DNA of 64,000 nt from assembly GCF_036860695.1 (NCBI RefSeq), contig NZ_JAYKGJ010000004.1:243225-307224 (forward strand), written 5' to 3'. Below the pieces are notes generated by a model. That model was given only the letters and a program-made list of their open reading frames with translations. It was not told the DNA's origin and searched no databases. Source of the DNA: Rosettibacter firmus. Its GTDB lineage: Bacteria; Bacteroidota; Ignavibacteria; Ignavibacteriales; Melioribacteraceae. Below, piece after piece: positions 55,462-64,000 of the stretch. A program made the translations under genes and the position numbers. The first letter of the stretch is position 1. Each line of letters begins with the position of its first letter.

Positions 55462-56427
55462 ATGAAAATAATTGTAACAATAATATTTACAATAATATCA
55501 TTACAGGTATACGCCCAACTTACACCTGTAGAGAATATTATTGCTAATTCACAAGATTATATAGGTAACACAGTCACTACTCAAGGGTTAGTTGTTATAT
55601 ATCAGAAAGGTTCCGGAAATACCAACTATTATATACTACGAGGTAATTATGGTGGATTAATTAGAGTAAACACTGCTGAAGAACCACCTGATATTAATAA
55701 AATTTACAAAGTTGAAGGCATAGTATATTATGATGTGAATACCAGATCTCCTTTTATTAGTGAGAGGAAAAAATATCCTTTAGAAGAGAACAAACAAGAA
55801 GAAAAATTAGTACAAAGTGAAAATGCTTATAAAACGCAATCTGTGGGACCTCAAAAAAAAGAAAGTGCTCAACAATTAATTGGTTTAGCAATATTACTTA
55901 TCATTCTTTTATCTGTTTATATTTTTACAAAGCAAAAGCAATTAATAAAATCTTCCGCAGCTGTTTCATCTGGAGTTTCAAATTTAAATGCACCTCAATT
56001 TGAATATGATCAGGAGCCCGTTAATGAAAAGATATCTGATTATGAATTCAAGACTATCAAAATAACAACCGAAAGTCCAAAGACATTGAAATTTATACCT
56101 GGTAAATTAACAATAATTTCTGGTGATGACATCGGCAAATCATTTAAAATAGCTGGATATCCAACTAATGAAGGTAATATTGTAACAGTAGGTAGACAAG
56201 AAATACGAGGCGAAAGAGCTTATAGTCATATACAATTAATTCAAAAAACTGTTTCACGTAAACAAGCAGAGATTATTCAGCAAGGAGACAAGCTGTATAT
56301 AAAAAATCTTAGTGAAACTAATCCTACCCAAATCAATGGTTTAGAACTTAAACCATTAGAAAAATCGGAATTAAATCCCGGAGACATTATTAGATTTGGC
56401 GAACTGGAATTAAAATATGAATTATGA
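55462..56427 (+). CDS. Membrane-anchored FHA-domain protein
   Basis: This protein has 321 residues. A signal peptide (VTIIFTIISLQVYAQ) leads into an OB-fold-like segment (NTVTTQGLVVIYQKGSGNTNYYILRG, about 25-110). A membrane segment follows at about 137-155 (LIGLAILLIILLSVYIF). An FHA domain lies at about 215-320 with VTVGRQEIRG, SHIQLIQKTVSRKQAEI and LSETNPTQINGLEL, the R, S-R and N landmarks that bind phosphothreonine. It is 12 bases ahead of a PP2C phosphatase gene and close to a Ser/Thr kinase gene, so it is the likely reader of that kinase's output. Confidence 0.9.
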   Translation: MKIIVTIIFTIISLQVYAQLTPVENIIANSQDYIGNTVTTQGLVVIYQKGSGNTNYYILRGNYGGLIRVNTAEEPPDINKIYKVEGIVYYDVNTRSPFISERKKYPLEENKQEEKLVQSENAYKTQSVGPQKKESAQQLIGLAILLIILLSVYIFTKQKQLIKSSAAVSSGVSNLNAPQFEYDQEPVNEKISDYEFKTIKITTESPKTLKFIPGKLTIISGDDIGKSFKIAGYPTNEGNIVTVGRQEIRGERAYSHIQLIQKTVSRKQAEIIQQGDKLYIKNLSETNPTQINGLELKPLEKSELNPGDIIRFGELELKYEL

Positions 56428-56439
56428 TTTAAGGGCAAA

Positions 56440-57912
56440 ATGTATAAAGTAGATATAGCATTAAAAAGTATAAAGGGGAAAAGAGCAAATAACCAAGATT
56501 ATTGTATTGCAAAAAAATTAAGTAAAGGTGTTTACTTTTTTGCAGTTGCCGATGGAATGGGAGGAACCGTTGGCGGTAAAATTGCAAGCAAATTGGTGAT
56601 CGAAAATGCAATCCAAGTCCTAAATGAAGAATTATATAATAATCCAACATTGAAAGACTTAAAACTTGTATTAGAACGAATATTTTTAACCTCTCAAAAA
56701 GCTATAGCAAAAAAAATAAATACCACACCATCTTTAATGGGAATGGGTACTACATTAACCTGCATTTTAATTTATGGAAACAAATTTGTTTGGGGAAATA
56801 TCGGAGATAGTAGAATTTATTTATTCCGTGAAAATAATTTTTCTCAAATAACAGTGGACCATACTTTTGTTAATAATAATAAAAATGACCCTGCATTATT
56901 TAATACCCAATTATATAAAAATTTTCTTCAAAGAGCTTTAGATGGCGGTAATGATCAACCGGATATTTTCCCATTAAATGAAGATTATGAAATACTTGAA
57001 GATGGTGATATTTTTTTGCTTTGTTCAGATGGATTGGTCATAAATAAATCTTTGAATACTACTCAAATTAAAGAACAGCTTGAAAATGCTCCTACATTAA
57101 AAAAAGCATGTAATTATTTAGTAAAATATGCTTTAGATAATAATTCAAACGATAATATATCTGTAATATTAGTTGGTATAGGAAATTACAAAACTAAAAT
57201 TGGAAAGAATAAAAAAAATAGATTTTATTTAATAATTAAAGACAAAAAAAATATATCAAACTTATTAACAATTCTAATATTTTTATCAACTATACTTCTT
57301 ATTGTTTATTTAACTTCTTTCAACACCTCAGTAGAAAGTGAACCTCAAAAATCTAATAAAAAAATAAGAATTGATACTTTAGTTGAAAAACCAATCTCAA
57401 ATAATAGTATCTCGTACAACTACAATGTAGATTGGGATAAGTTTTACAATAATCAATTACCAAATCTAAACTTAACAGAAGAAAATTTATTAAAGAAAAA
57501 TTATTCATTTTCAGATACAAAAATAGAACGCAATAAAAAAATCCATAATCGTTCAAGCAAAAAAGAAAAACTCGATTTAAAAAGTATTAACATTAAGCCA
57601 CTGGAAAAAACTAATACTTTTGAACAAATAAAACCCAATAAATTACTTACTTATGGAAATGAAAAAAGCAATACTTCAATGGAAGATTTGCAATCTTTTG
57701 ACAACGATAGTGAATTTAAAACTATCCTGCAGAAACTTGATAATTTAATTAATTCGAAGAATAAGAAAAAATCTGAACAACTTTTGTTTGAATCCATAGA
57801 AAAATATCGTAAGGAATATGACTCAACTTCTGATCAAAATATAAGAATCAATATTGTAAACAAAATAAAAATTCTACAAAATAAAGCAAAAGAAATTAGA
57901 AGCCTCAGATGA
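56440..57912 (+). CDS. PP2C-family Ser/Thr phosphatase with membrane anchor
   Basis: This protein has 490 residues. The catalytic domain (about 1-250) contains RANNQDYCI, AVADGMGGTVGG with metal-binding Asp38, GNIGDSRIYLF, LLCSDGLV and SNDNISVILVGIG, so all metal aspartates appear present. One membrane segment follows (LLTILIFLSTILLIVYLTS, about 275-293). The remaining 200 residues are Asn/Lys-rich and likely disordered, with a helical end. It should remove phosphates set by the kinase 12 bases downstream. Confidence 0.93.
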   Translation: MYKVDIALKSIKGKRANNQDYCIAKKLSKGVYFFAVADGMGGTVGGKIASKLVIENAIQVLNEELYNNPTLKDLKLVLERIFLTSQKAIAKKINTTPSLMGMGTTLTCILIYGNKFVWGNIGDSRIYLFRENNFSQITVDHTFVNNNKNDPALFNTQLYKNFLQRALDGGNDQPDIFPLNEDYEILEDGDIFLLCSDGLVINKSLNTTQIKEQLENAPTLKKACNYLVKYALDNNSNDNISVILVGIGNYKTKIGKNKKNRFYLIIKDKKNISNLLTILIFLSTILLIVYLTSFNTSVESEPQKSNKKIRIDTLVEKPISNNSISYNYNVDWDKFYNNQLPNLNLTEENLLKKNYSFSDTKIERNKKIHNRSSKKEKLDLKSINIKPLEKTNTFEQIKPNKLLTYGNEKSNTSMEDLQSFDNDSEFKTILQKLDNLINSKNKKKSEQLLFESIEKYRKEYDSTSDQNIRINIVNKIKILQNKAKEIRSLR

Positions 57913-57924
57913 AAATAAAAAATT

Positions 57925-59493
57925 ATGATTGGATTTGGGAAAAAAACAAAAAGATGTCCATATTGCTCGGAATTAATACTGGAGACAGCCATAAAATGTC
58001 GTTATTGTGGAAGCTATTTAGGTAATGATAACTTACATTTTGAACCCTTCACATTTATTAGTTTAGCTTTATCATCAAAGTTCAAAATTATAAATGAAAT
58101 AGGGCATGGTGGGACAGCAACAGTATATAAAGCTATTGATTACAAAAGAGAACAAAATGTAGCTCTTAAAATTATACAACCTCATTTACTAAACGATAAA
58201 GAATTAGTTGATAGATTTCATAGAGAAGCACAAATATGCTCTACACTAAATCATTATAATATTATAAAAGTCTACGATGAAGGTATTGAGAATGGGATTC
58301 ATTATATGGAAATGGAACTCTTGGAAGGATATGACTTACACAAGAAAATAAAAAATGAGGGACCTCTAACTATAAACGAATTCTATAAAATATTTCTTCC
58401 CATTGCAGATGCTTTAAGTTATATACATAGTAAAGGATTAATACATAGAGATATTAAAAGCAGCAACATTTTTATTACAAAAGAAAATAGAACGGTGTTA
58501 ATGGATTTTGGAATTGCATTTTCTAACAATTATGGACAACTAACAATGCCAGGTTTTTTATTAGGAACTCCAGAGTTTATGAGTCCAGAACAAGCTGAAG
58601 GAAAAGAAATAGACTCGAGCAGCGATATATATTCATTGGGCGTTGTAATGTATTATTCTCTTTCAGGAAAATTACCCTATTTTTCTGATAACCCTGTAGC
58701 TACTATTTCTAAAATTATAAATGAGGATTATATCCCATTAAGAAATATAAATCCAGATATACCAGAATATATAGAAAAAATTATAGATAAATGTCTTATA
58801 AAAGATAAAAAAGATAGACTCCAGTCTAGTAACGATTTAATATCTTTACTTAAAACACACAATATATATAGTAATTTTCCGGTAGAGTACGATAGTGAAA
58901 AAACAATAAAAATTAACCTTCAAGACATTGAGAATTATAAAATCTCCAATGTTCAACAAAAAAATTCTAAATATAGTTCTACTGTAACAAATGAAATTAC
59001 TGCAGAAGATAAAAAATTAAAAAATATTCAAAGATTTTTATTGGTTTCAATAGGAATAATTATTTTTTCAATGATTACACTACAGATGCTTAATGATAAA
59101 CCTTATAAAAATATTGAAGAAGAATTACCATTAAATAATAAATACGGGCAAAATAATAATTCTATATACAATTACGAAAAGAGTTATATTGATTCTTCTA
59201 TAAAGACTGAAGTCCCCAAATCGAATCCCAAGCCAACTTACGATACTGTTACTACTACTTCTAATGTTCAGTTATCACAAGATAATTTATCAAAAAATAC
59301 TATAGTGCCAGATTTAATAGGAATGGATATAGAATCTGCTAAAAGTGTTCTTAAAACAAACAAACTTAATATTGGTACGATTGATAAAATTCCAAATCCT
59401 ACAAAACTTAATATTGTTCTAAGACAAATTCCAAAAGCTGATAGCAAAGTAAAAGAAGGGACTCGGATAAATTTAATTATTGGAGGTGAATAG
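57925..59493 (+). CDS. Zinc-ribbon Ser/Thr protein kinase with PASTA domain
   Basis: This protein has 522 residues. A zinc ribbon (CPYC 11-14, CRYC 25-28) precedes the kinase. The P-loop GHGGTATVY (60-68), Lys82 in VALKII, HRDIKSSN (174-181) and DFG (194-196) in VLMDFGIAF are all intact. A membrane segment lies near 369-388. One PASTA domain at the end (VPDLIGMDIESAKSVLK onwards) faces outward and could bind peptidoglycan or other ligands. The architecture is PknB-like except for the N-terminal zinc ribbon, which could bind a partner. It lies between the phosphatase and a formylglycine-enzyme-like gene. Confidence 0.94.
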   Translation: MIGFGKKTKRCPYCSELILETAIKCRYCGSYLGNDNLHFEPFTFISLALSSKFKIINEIGHGGTATVYKAIDYKREQNVALKIIQPHLLNDKELVDRFHREAQICSTLNHYNIIKVYDEGIENGIHYMEMELLEGYDLHKKIKNEGPLTINEFYKIFLPIADALSYIHSKGLIHRDIKSSNIFITKENRTVLMDFGIAFSNNYGQLTMPGFLLGTPEFMSPEQAEGKEIDSSSDIYSLGVVMYYSLSGKLPYFSDNPVATISKIINEDYIPLRNINPDIPEYIEKIIDKCLIKDKKDRLQSSNDLISLLKTHNIYSNFPVEYDSEKTIKINLQDIENYKISNVQQKNSKYSSTVTNEITAEDKKLKNIQRFLLVSIGIIIFSMITLQMLNDKPYKNIEEELPLNNKYGQNNNSIYNYEKSYIDSSIKTEVPKSNPKPTYDTVTTTSNVQLSQDNLSKNTIVPDLIGMDIESAKSVLKTNKLNIGTIDKIPNPTKLNIVLRQIPKADSKVKEGTRINLIIGGE

Positions 59494-59497
59494 GAAA

Positions 59498-60640
59498 ATG
59501 ATAAAGAGAATTTTGTTTTATATTCTAATTTTGTTCACTATTAACAAGTTTTACGCTCAGGAATTTATAGGAGTATATAGTAAACTACAACATGACTTAT
59601 TTATTAATTATAAAAAACCCATTGGCTTAGCTATACTTAAATTTGAAGGTTCTGATGATTTTGATATTAAACTGATTGATAAATTAAAATCTAACACTGT
59701 TTTTTTTGAAAATTTTGAACTATTCCCTCAAGAAATTCTTGAAAGACAAAAATCTAAATTATCTTTAAAATCTATTGACCCAAACGATTCGAAAGTATTA
59801 AAGGTACTAAAAGATATACTCGAAATAAGTTTAATTGTAACCGGCCAAGTTTATAATTCTGACAGCATGAAGTTAGATTTAATTAATACTGATGGCAGTA
59901 TAATTTTTTCTTCTGTTTACAAAAAAACACAAAATTCAACAATTGTTAACGATATTGTAAAATTATTTTTTGAAAATGTAATAACTATATATTATAAAGC
60001 TCCACCTAGCGGTATGATTTTAGTTGAAGGAGGTGAATTCATTATGGGAAATAATGAAGGTGAGCCAGATGAAAAACCAGCACATAAAGTAAAAGTAAAT
60101 AATTTCTATTTAGATATTTATGAAGTATCCCAAAGGGAGTTTGAAAATGTTATGGGATATAATCCATCAATTAACAAAAACCCTGATGCGCCGGTTGAAA
60201 ATATCACCTGGTATGAAGCAAACGAGTTTGCAAAAAAAGTTGGAAAAAGATTACCTACAGAAGCAGAATGGGAATTTGCAGCAAGAGGAGGAAAAAATAC
60301 GAATAATATTTCAATAGATAGTATGATTAATAAGATCTACTATTTAGCTAATTCAAATGGTTCAGCTCATATCAATAAAGAAGCTAAGTATCCCAATGAG
60401 CTTGGTATTTATAACATGCTTGGAAATGTATGGGAATGGTGCTCGGATTGGTATAGTAAAGACTATTATTCAATAAGTGAGTATGATAATCCTAAAGGCC
60501 CTGATAAAGGGATGTATAAAGTAATAAGAGGTGGGGGCTGGACAAGTAATATCGAAAAATGCACAGTTTACTTTAGAAATTCATTAATGCCAAATAGCAA
60601 AGGTCCAAGTGTGGGTTTTAGATGTGCAAAGGATTTATAA
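59498..60640 (+). CDS. Formylglycine-generating-enzyme-like (SUMF1) exported protein
   Basis: This protein has 380 residues from the ATG at 59498, which sits behind GGAGG; a TTG further up is possible but less likely. A signal peptide (ILFYILILFTINKFYAQ) comes first. An N-terminal part of about 150 residues follows that resembles CsgG/FlgT-type stress domains. The FGE-sulfatase domain then has GMILVEGGEFIMGNNEG, YEVSQREFENVMGYNPS, RLPTEAEWEFAARGG, GNVWEWCSDWY and GPSVGFRCAKD. True FGEs convert a cysteine in sulfatases; most family members in kinase clusters are not shown to do so. No sulfatase gene is nearby. It starts four bases after the kinase stop. Confidence 0.88.
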   Translation: MIKRILFYILILFTINKFYAQEFIGVYSKLQHDLFINYKKPIGLAILKFEGSDDFDIKLIDKLKSNTVFFENFELFPQEILERQKSKLSLKSIDPNDSKVLKVLKDILEISLIVTGQVYNSDSMKLDLINTDGSIIFSSVYKKTQNSTIVNDIVKLFFENVITIYYKAPPSGMILVEGGEFIMGNNEGEPDEKPAHKVKVNNFYLDIYEVSQREFENVMGYNPSINKNPDAPVENITWYEANEFAKKVGKRLPTEAEWEFAARGGKNTNNISIDSMINKIYYLANSNGSAHINKEAKYPNELGIYNMLGNVWEWCSDWYSKDYYSISEYDNPKGPDKGMYKVIRGGGWTSNIEKCTVYFRNSLMPNSKGPSVGFRCAKDL

Positions 60641-60658
60641 ATTATAATTGAGACAATC

Positions 60659-62545
60659 ATGAAATTACTTCTAAAAATCTTATTAATAACAATTTCTATT
60701 AACATAACCATAACGAGTCAAACAAAAAAACTCGCTCTTGTAGATGTACCCCAACCAATTCCTTATGAGTATTTTCAATATATTGCTAAAAATGTTTCAG
60801 CTAAAGATTTATATGGAATATACTTCTTAACCAACATTAAGGATTTAAGATTTGGTCCCCCTAATTCTATATTAAAATCCTTCTATGTAATGGGAGGTTA
60901 TATAGTTTTCATAAATAAAAATTCAACTAGAATAGAAATAACCTCTAATATATACAAAAGTTTAATTATTGATTTTTTAGTATATGGTCTGCAATTCGCT
61001 CAAAGTAATTATTGGCTTATTAAAATATCAGAAGAAAATTACAATACATTATCTTTGGTCTTTCTGGGAACGAATAAAAAAAATTACGATTTATTTATTG
61101 ATGGTATAAAAAAGGAAAAAAACAAATCTTATTTTCTTTTAACTAAAGGTTATCATAATATTACTTACACAGATAAAAATGTAATAAAACTAAGTGATAC
61201 AATTAAAATATTAAATTCAGAAGAAAATTTTACATTCAATTTTTCAGAGATTTTTTCTGAAAAAATTATTATTAAAACCAATCCATCTGGAGCAAGAGTA
61301 TTCATAAATGGAATAGAAGAAAGTAAATCTAATTTAACTACCTTTAGAAATCCAGGTAAATATAAAATAAAACTTGTTTTGAATGGATATTACACTATTG
61401 ATGATTACATAGAAGTAAAAAAAGGGAAAAATAATACCTTCAATTATCTTTTTACAAAAAGTCTGGCAAGTCTAAAAATTGATACTGAACCCGAAAACGT
61501 AAATATTACAATAAATGGAAAACCTATAAACGAAAAAGATATTGAATTTGATGCTCTCGGCACATATGTATTAGAAATTGAAAGGCCACAAATTAAGAAA
61601 ATAGTAGATACTATCGTGGTTAATAATGGTGATAGATTAAGAAAAAAATATAATTTATTGATGCCTCTCGGTACTTTGCTTCTAATAATTAATCCAAGTG
61701 ATGCTATTTTGAAGATTGATGGAAAAGAGATTGAGAAAAAAGACACACTGAAATTGGAAGAAGGAACTTACAATATAATGATAGAAAAGGATGGATATGA
61801 AAAATTCAGTGAACCCATCCACATAAAAGCAAATGAAATAAAAAAGAGAGTCATTAATCTTAAATCAATTTATGGATATCTATACATCACAGTTACCGCC
61901 CCCGGTTATAGAATTAATATAATTAAAGATAATAAGGTCATAAAAGAGGTATACAATAGAAATTTTGCAGATAGTTTATTAGTGGGGAAATATTTACTGG
62001 AAGTAACTTCGGGATCGAAATTTTATCCTTTTGTAGATACAATTGTTATCAGTAAAAATGTAACAAAAACAATCAATGTTAACTTAAAATTAAGGGATAG
62101 TTATGATGTAAATATAGTCAAAGTACTAACTCAAGGTAATGCAATTAAAAATTTAAGATTTCAGAAGAAAGGTTATTACTATGAAATTAATTATGACTTA
62201 AGTGATAACAACGATACAAAATACAATGTTAAACTATACTTAGTTGATAAATCACAAAAATATGAAAGACTGGTACCCTTAGAACACGTTTATGGTGATA
62301 TTAATGAAGTGAAAGGTCCAGGTAAAAATAAAGTTATTAGATGGGATTTTATTAATGAATATCCTCAGGGTATAGAGAATAATAATTTATACCTTCTCCT
62401 TAAATCTGAAGTAATTAAGAAAAGAATACCGTGGTATATATATACTGCAATATTAGGGGGAACTGCTACTTATTTTATAATAAAAGGGAAACCACAAATT
62501 AATGTTGAGAAAGATAAATTACCACCTCCTCCTAAAAGACCATAA
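60659..62545 (+). CDS. PEGA-repeat exported protein with C-terminal membrane segment
   Basis: This 628-residue protein has a signal peptide (LLKILLITISINITITS). At least three PEGA-type repeats are visible: IIIKTNPSGARVFINGIEES followed by PGKYKIKLVLNGYY, then ASLKIDTEPENVNITINGKP, and TLLLIINPSDAILKIDGKEI with EEGTYNIMIEKDGYEKF. A membrane segment lies near the end (WYIYTAILGGTATYFII) followed by PPPPKR. PEGA domains are surface-layer or cell-envelope modules often found with Ser/Thr kinase clusters. The role is unknown. It is 18 bases after the FGE-like gene. Confidence 0.88.
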   Translation: MKLLLKILLITISINITITSQTKKLALVDVPQPIPYEYFQYIAKNVSAKDLYGIYFLTNIKDLRFGPPNSILKSFYVMGGYIVFINKNSTRIEITSNIYKSLIIDFLVYGLQFAQSNYWLIKISEENYNTLSLVFLGTNKKNYDLFIDGIKKEKNKSYFLLTKGYHNITYTDKNVIKLSDTIKILNSEENFTFNFSEIFSEKIIIKTNPSGARVFINGIEESKSNLTTFRNPGKYKIKLVLNGYYTIDDYIEVKKGKNNTFNYLFTKSLASLKIDTEPENVNITINGKPINEKDIEFDALGTYVLEIERPQIKKIVDTIVVNNGDRLRKKYNLLMPLGTLLLIINPSDAILKIDGKEIEKKDTLKLEEGTYNIMIEKDGYEKFSEPIHIKANEIKKRVINLKSIYGYLYITVTAPGYRINIIKDNKVIKEVYNRNFADSLLVGKYLLEVTSGSKFYPFVDTIVISKNVTKTINVNLKLRDSYDVNIVKVLTQGNAIKNLRFQKKGYYYEINYDLSDNNDTKYNVKLYLVDKSQKYERLVPLEHVYGDINEVKGPGKNKVIRWDFINEYPQGIENNNLYLLLKSEVIKKRIPWYIYTAILGGTATYFIIKGKPQINVEKDKLPPPPKRP

Positions 62546-62569
62546 GTAAAATAATTTTATGTAATGAGT

Positions 62570-64000
62570 ATGAATAAAAGATCAATTTTACTTTTATTTT
62601 TTTTCATATTAATGAATCACATTTGGGGACAAACCAAATGGTCTGAACTATGGTCGGGGTCACATCAATCGACAATAAATTGTGTGGTATTTTCACCCAA
62701 TGACTCTATGATTGCTTCCGCAAGTAATGACAATTTAGTAAAAGTATGGAACGCTAACAACGGAAAATTATTATTCACATTACAACACTCGAATTGGATT
62801 AATATTGTAAAATTTAGCTATGATGGGCATTATATTGTTACAGGGAGTAAAGATAAAACTATTAAAGTATGGAATGCTACTAATGGTCAGCTTTTATGGA
62901 TAGGATATCATTATGACCAGATTAATTCACTATCTATAAGTAACGATAATAAGTTTTTAGTATCGGGAAGTAACGATAATCTATTAAAAGTATGGGATCT
63001 ATCTAAAGGAACTTTGAAATGGACGGGTTCACATTTAGGTGCAGTAACATCGGTTAAATTTAGCAGAGACGATTCAAAGATTGTATCTACAGGTAACGAT
63101 AAAAAAGTTAAGGTTTGGGATGCAATATCAGGAAACTTAATTTGGGAAAGAGAACATATTAGAGCTGTTAATATATTAGCCGTTAACAAAATTTATGATA
63201 TGTTGGCAACAGCAAGTATTGACGGGACTATATCTGTCTGGAATTTGAATACTGGTTATAAATTCTGGGAAGGAAAACATTCAGGTTATATTTATACTCT
63301 TGAATTCAGCAATAATGGTAACCTTCTTATATCAGGTGGAGATGATTATAAAATTAAAGTTTGGAATACTGAGTCGGGAAATTTAATCTGGTCTAATACA
63401 CATAATGCTTCTATACATGCATTGTCAATAAGCAAGGATGATTCTAAAATAGTAACAGGTTCTTGGGATAAAACAATAAAAATATGGGAATTAAACTCTG
63501 GTAATTTATTATTTATTGGTAATATTACAAGCTTTGTTGAAACAGTTGAATTTAATAGTACAGGCGATATAATTGCTACCGGAAGTGATGATGGACTCTT
63601 AAGAGTGTGGACAAGCAAATTGATCATTGAATTAACATCACCTAAAGGAGGTGAAATATACTACATAAATACTGAAGTAACGTTATCATGGAAAACAATA
63701 AATGTTGATTTTATAAATCTCGAATACTCAACTGATAACGGTGAAAACTGGAATTTAATAGTTTCAAACTACGCTTCAAATATTGGTTTCTATATATGGA
63801 GACCCAATATAATTTCTAATAAATACAAAGTAAAAATAAGTGCATCAAATAATCCTTCTGTCTATGATATAAATGATAGCACTTTTTTTGTCATATCCAA
63901 TAAAAACATAAAATTAAATTCCCCGAATGGGGGAGAAGTATGGAGAGCAGGAAGTCAACAACAAATACGATGGAGTAGTTCTAACATTGCTTATATTAAA
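62570..64000 (+). CDS. Exported WD40-repeat protein, truncated by the window end
   Basis: It starts ATG at 62570; an ATG six bases earlier in the same frame is equally possible. A signal peptide is present (SILLLFFFILMNHIWGQ). About seven WD40 repeats follow, with blades such as CVVFSPNDSMIASASNDNLV, KVWNANNGKLL, TGSKDKTIKVWNATNGQL, SWDKTIKIWELNSG and GSDDGLLRVW. An Ig-like module follows (LTSPKGGEIYYINTEVTLSW) with 'EYSTDNGENWNLI', and a second begins (KLNSPNGGEVWRAGSQQQ) just before the edge. WD40 proteins beside such kinases often scaffold complexes, but here a secreted, surface-facing role is suggested by the signal peptide. The frame is open to base 64000. Confidence 0.9.
   Translation, partial: MNKRSILLLFFFILMNHIWGQTKWSELWSGSHQSTINCVVFSPNDSMIASASNDNLVKVWNANNGKLLFTLQHSNWINIVKFSYDGHYIVTGSKDKTIKVWNATNGQLLWIGYHYDQINSLSISNDNKFLVSGSNDNLLKVWDLSKGTLKWTGSHLGAVTSVKFSRDDSKIVSTGNDKKVKVWDAISGNLIWEREHIRAVNILAVNKIYDMLATASIDGTISVWNLNTGYKFWEGKHSGYIYTLEFSNNGNLLISGGDDYKIKVWNTESGNLIWSNTHNASIHALSISKDDSKIVTGSWDKTIKIWELNSGNLLFIGNITSFVETVEFNSTGDIIATGSDDGLLRVWTSKLIIELTSPKGGEIYYINTEVTLSWKTINVDFINLEYSTDNGENWNLIVSNYASNIGFYIWRPNIISNKYKVKISASNNPSVYDINDSTFFVISNKNIKLNSPNGGEVWRAGSQQQIRWSSSNIAYIK

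Noticed and set aside
1..64000. tRNA genes, rRNA genes and insertion sequences
   Set aside because: None was recognised on either strand; the only structured RNA found is rnpB.

Overview
The window is a stretch of a very AT-rich bacterial chromosome. Several features point to the Bacteroidota/Ignavibacteria side of the tree: weak Shine-Dalgarno signals, a DUF4159/DUF4175 gene pair, many exported and lipoprotein-type proteins, a compact thr operon, and a CRISPR spacer that translates to a type IX secretion sorting motif. This placement is inferred from gene content and style, not from a marker gene. Most of the window is intact housekeeping sequence flanked by two accessory regions.

Region 1 (1-15.8 kb) is a CRISPR-Cas island. 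After a partial Lon-type protease gene and a frameshifted lipoprotein gene comes a CRISPR array (1255-3339). Its leader lies on the right, so it is transcribed leftwards, like the cas genes. The old half of the array is broken by four copies of a 106-bp hairpin element spaced every four spacers. One long leftward operon (15803 to 3750) encodes a DHH phosphodiesterase (NrN-like), a CorA-like membrane protein without the GMN motif, a Cmr1-like RAMP, a Cas10/Cmr2 with GGDD but no room for a full HD domain, Cmr3, Cmr4, Cmr5, Cmr6, a Cas6-reverse transcriptase-Cas1 fusion and Cas2. This is a type III-B system. CorA plus NrN is the pairing known for SAM-AMP signalling, and the Cas6-RT-Cas1 fusion suggests spacer uptake from RNA.

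Region 2 (16-47.5 kb) is core metabolism and information processing. It holds lgt, a TolB-like propeller, an rRNA m5C methyltransferase, DUF4159 and DUF4175 proteins, an M16 protease pair, a cold shock protein, an FMN-binding lipoprotein, an RluA-type pseudouridine synthase, alr, RNase P RNA (rnpB), recJ, yebC, ruvC, ruvA, proA/proB, a methyltransferase, a rhomboid protease, a YyaL-type thioredoxin-domain protein, and an aspartokinase-asd-thrB-thrC operon that lacks homoserine dehydrogenase.

Region 3 (47.6-64 kb) is a rightward accessory signalling and envelope island. It starts with a possible diverged sigma factor followed by a zinc-finger anti-sigma-like membrane protein with FG-GAP-like repeats. 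A gene-poor 1.4-kb gap follows, then LPP20-type envelope proteins, a poly-T-frameshifted exported protein, an FHA protein, a PP2C phosphatase, a zinc-ribbon/PASTA Ser/Thr kinase, a formylglycine-generating-enzyme-like protein, a PEGA-repeat protein and a WD40 protein cut by the window end. Together they look like a phosphorylation switch attached to an unidentified envelope structure.
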